This document shows positions 12,796-13,320 of a stretch of 13,320 bases of DNA, one piece after another. Within the stretch, counting starts at the first letter, position 1; every line of letters begins with the position of its first letter. The notes under the pieces were generated by a model. It did not search any database. It was given only the letters and a program-made list of their open reading frames with translations, and was not told where the DNA came from. Source of the DNA: Chloroflexota bacterium (GTDB taxonomy: Archaea > Iainarchaeota > Iainarchaeia > Iainarchaeales > GCA-2688035); the NCBI GenBank assembly GCA_030634785.1, contig DAOWAC010000009.1, forward strand, positions 1 to 13,320. Direction: 5' to 3'. The position numbers were made by a program, and so were the translations under genes.

Positions 12796-13320
12796 ATGCT
12801 AATTGCAGGAATTGACGAAGCAGGAAGAGGACCGGCACTTGGTCCAATGGTTTTAAGCATCGCAAGCATTGAAAAAAAACACGAAGAAAAATTAGTAGAC
12901 CTTGGAGTCAAAGACAGCAAACTATTAACTGAAAAAGAACGAAACAGACAAAACAAAGTATTGCCTGAATTACTTTACGAATTTAATTCTGTTCATGTAA
13001 AAGCAGGAGAAATTGACACACTGCGAAACAGAAAAAGTTTGAACGAAATAGAAGCAATGCGAATTGGTTACTTGTTAAACAATCTTAAAAAAAAACCAAA
13101 CATAGTATTTGTTGATTCGCCTGATCCGATTGCAAAAAATTTTGGAAAAAGGATTGAAAAATATATTTCTTTCAAAGTTGACATAAGAGCAGAACACAAA
13201 GCAGATTTAAATTATCCAATTGTAAGCGCTGCTTCCATAATTGCAAAGGTTGAACGAGACAAAGCAATAAAAAAACTCAGTAGAAAACACGGAAACATGG
13301 GTTCAGGTTACCCGCACGAC
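12796..13320 (+). CDS. rnhB: Ribonuclease HII, C-terminus cut by window edge
   Basis: Cuts RNA in RNA-DNA hybrids and at single ribonucleotides in DNA. The archaeal signature GIDEAGRGPALGPMV opens the protein with catalytic D7 and E8. GVKDSKLLTEKER (37-49) is the conserved substrate-binding region. FVDSPDP gives D107 and AEHKADLNYPIVSAASIIAKVERD gives D137, completing the four acidic residues. The window ends in GSGYPHD, so about 30-50 residues including any C-terminal PCNA-binding box are unseen. The ATG at 12796 is preceded by a weak GGGAT site; an ATG at 12786 is in another frame. It lies 22 bases downstream of the 12471 gene. Confidence 0.95.
   Translation, partial: MLIAGIDEAGRGPALGPMVLSIASIEKKHEEKLVDLGVKDSKLLTEKERNRQNKVLPELLYEFNSVHVKAGEIDTLRNRKSLNEIEAMRIGYLLNNLKKKPNIVFVDSPDPIAKNFGKRIEKYISFKVDIRAEHKADLNYPIVSAASIIAKVERDKAIKKLSRKHGNMGSGYPHD

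Overview
The window is archaeal. It encodes a TFB transcription initiation factor, an archaeal histone, ribosomal protein S8e, the archaeal helicase-nuclease Hef, an archaeal-type cytidylate kinase, a form III RuBisCO and an ApgM-type phosphoglycerate mutase. Most genes have a TATA-like box about 25-30 bases before the start codon and little or no leader; a few have a clear GAGGTG/AGGTGAT-type ribosome binding site. The AT-rich DNA, small intergenic gaps, single-copy mix of information genes and short unrecognised proteins, and form III RuBisCO suit a small-genome DPANN archaeon (Diapherotrites/Micrarchaeota/Woesearchaeota-like). The lineage is inferred from gene content and cannot be fixed by reading alone. 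I see no insertion sequence, CRISPR array, tRNA or rRNA.

Layout: 1-1106 (minus) is form III RuBisCO, cut by the left edge. 1350-3596 (plus) holds three unrecognised proteins: a helical basic one, a membrane-anchored one with an amidotransferase-like outer domain, and an Arg/Lys-rich one. 3638-4898 (plus) is cytidylate kinase followed at 1 base by a divergent kinase-like protein. 4995-5699 (plus) is a single-domain KaiC/RadA-like ATPase with an odd Walker A, best started at a TTG. 5764-5973 (minus) is the histone. 6140-8838 (plus) is Hef with an overlapping small gene, and 8900-9301 is S8e. 9555-10460 (plus) is TFB with a long leader and a hairpin/T-tract terminator. 10511-10760 (minus) is a small membrane protein split by one base at a T7 run. 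10856-11170 (plus) is a four-cysteine small protein, tail to tail with ApgM at 11176-12417 (minus). 12471-13320 (plus) is a small basic protein followed by RNase HII, cut by the right edge.

Functional threads: DNA replication and repair (Hef with a PCNA-binding-like motif, RNase HII), chromatin and transcription (histone, TFB), translation (S8e), nucleotide and 3-phosphoglycerate metabolism (cytidylate kinase, RuBisCO, ApgM). RuBisCO of form III makes 3-phosphoglycerate from nucleoside-derived ribulose bisphosphate, and ApgM would pass it towards 2-phosphoglycerate; they are not in one operon here.

The points most worth a second look are: (1) the minus-strand gene at 10511-10760, whose two halves meet at an SD-like GGAG, three bases, then TTT TGA, the layout of the bacterial prfB +1 frameshift site; (2) a single TATA element midway between two divergent, apparently leaderless genes (12417 and 12471); (3) a GGC-A6/7-CGG-like motif in the same orientation 12-22 bases upstream of the TATA boxes of RuBisCO, Hef and TFB; (4) a kinase-like protein that ends exactly at its DFG-type aspartate.
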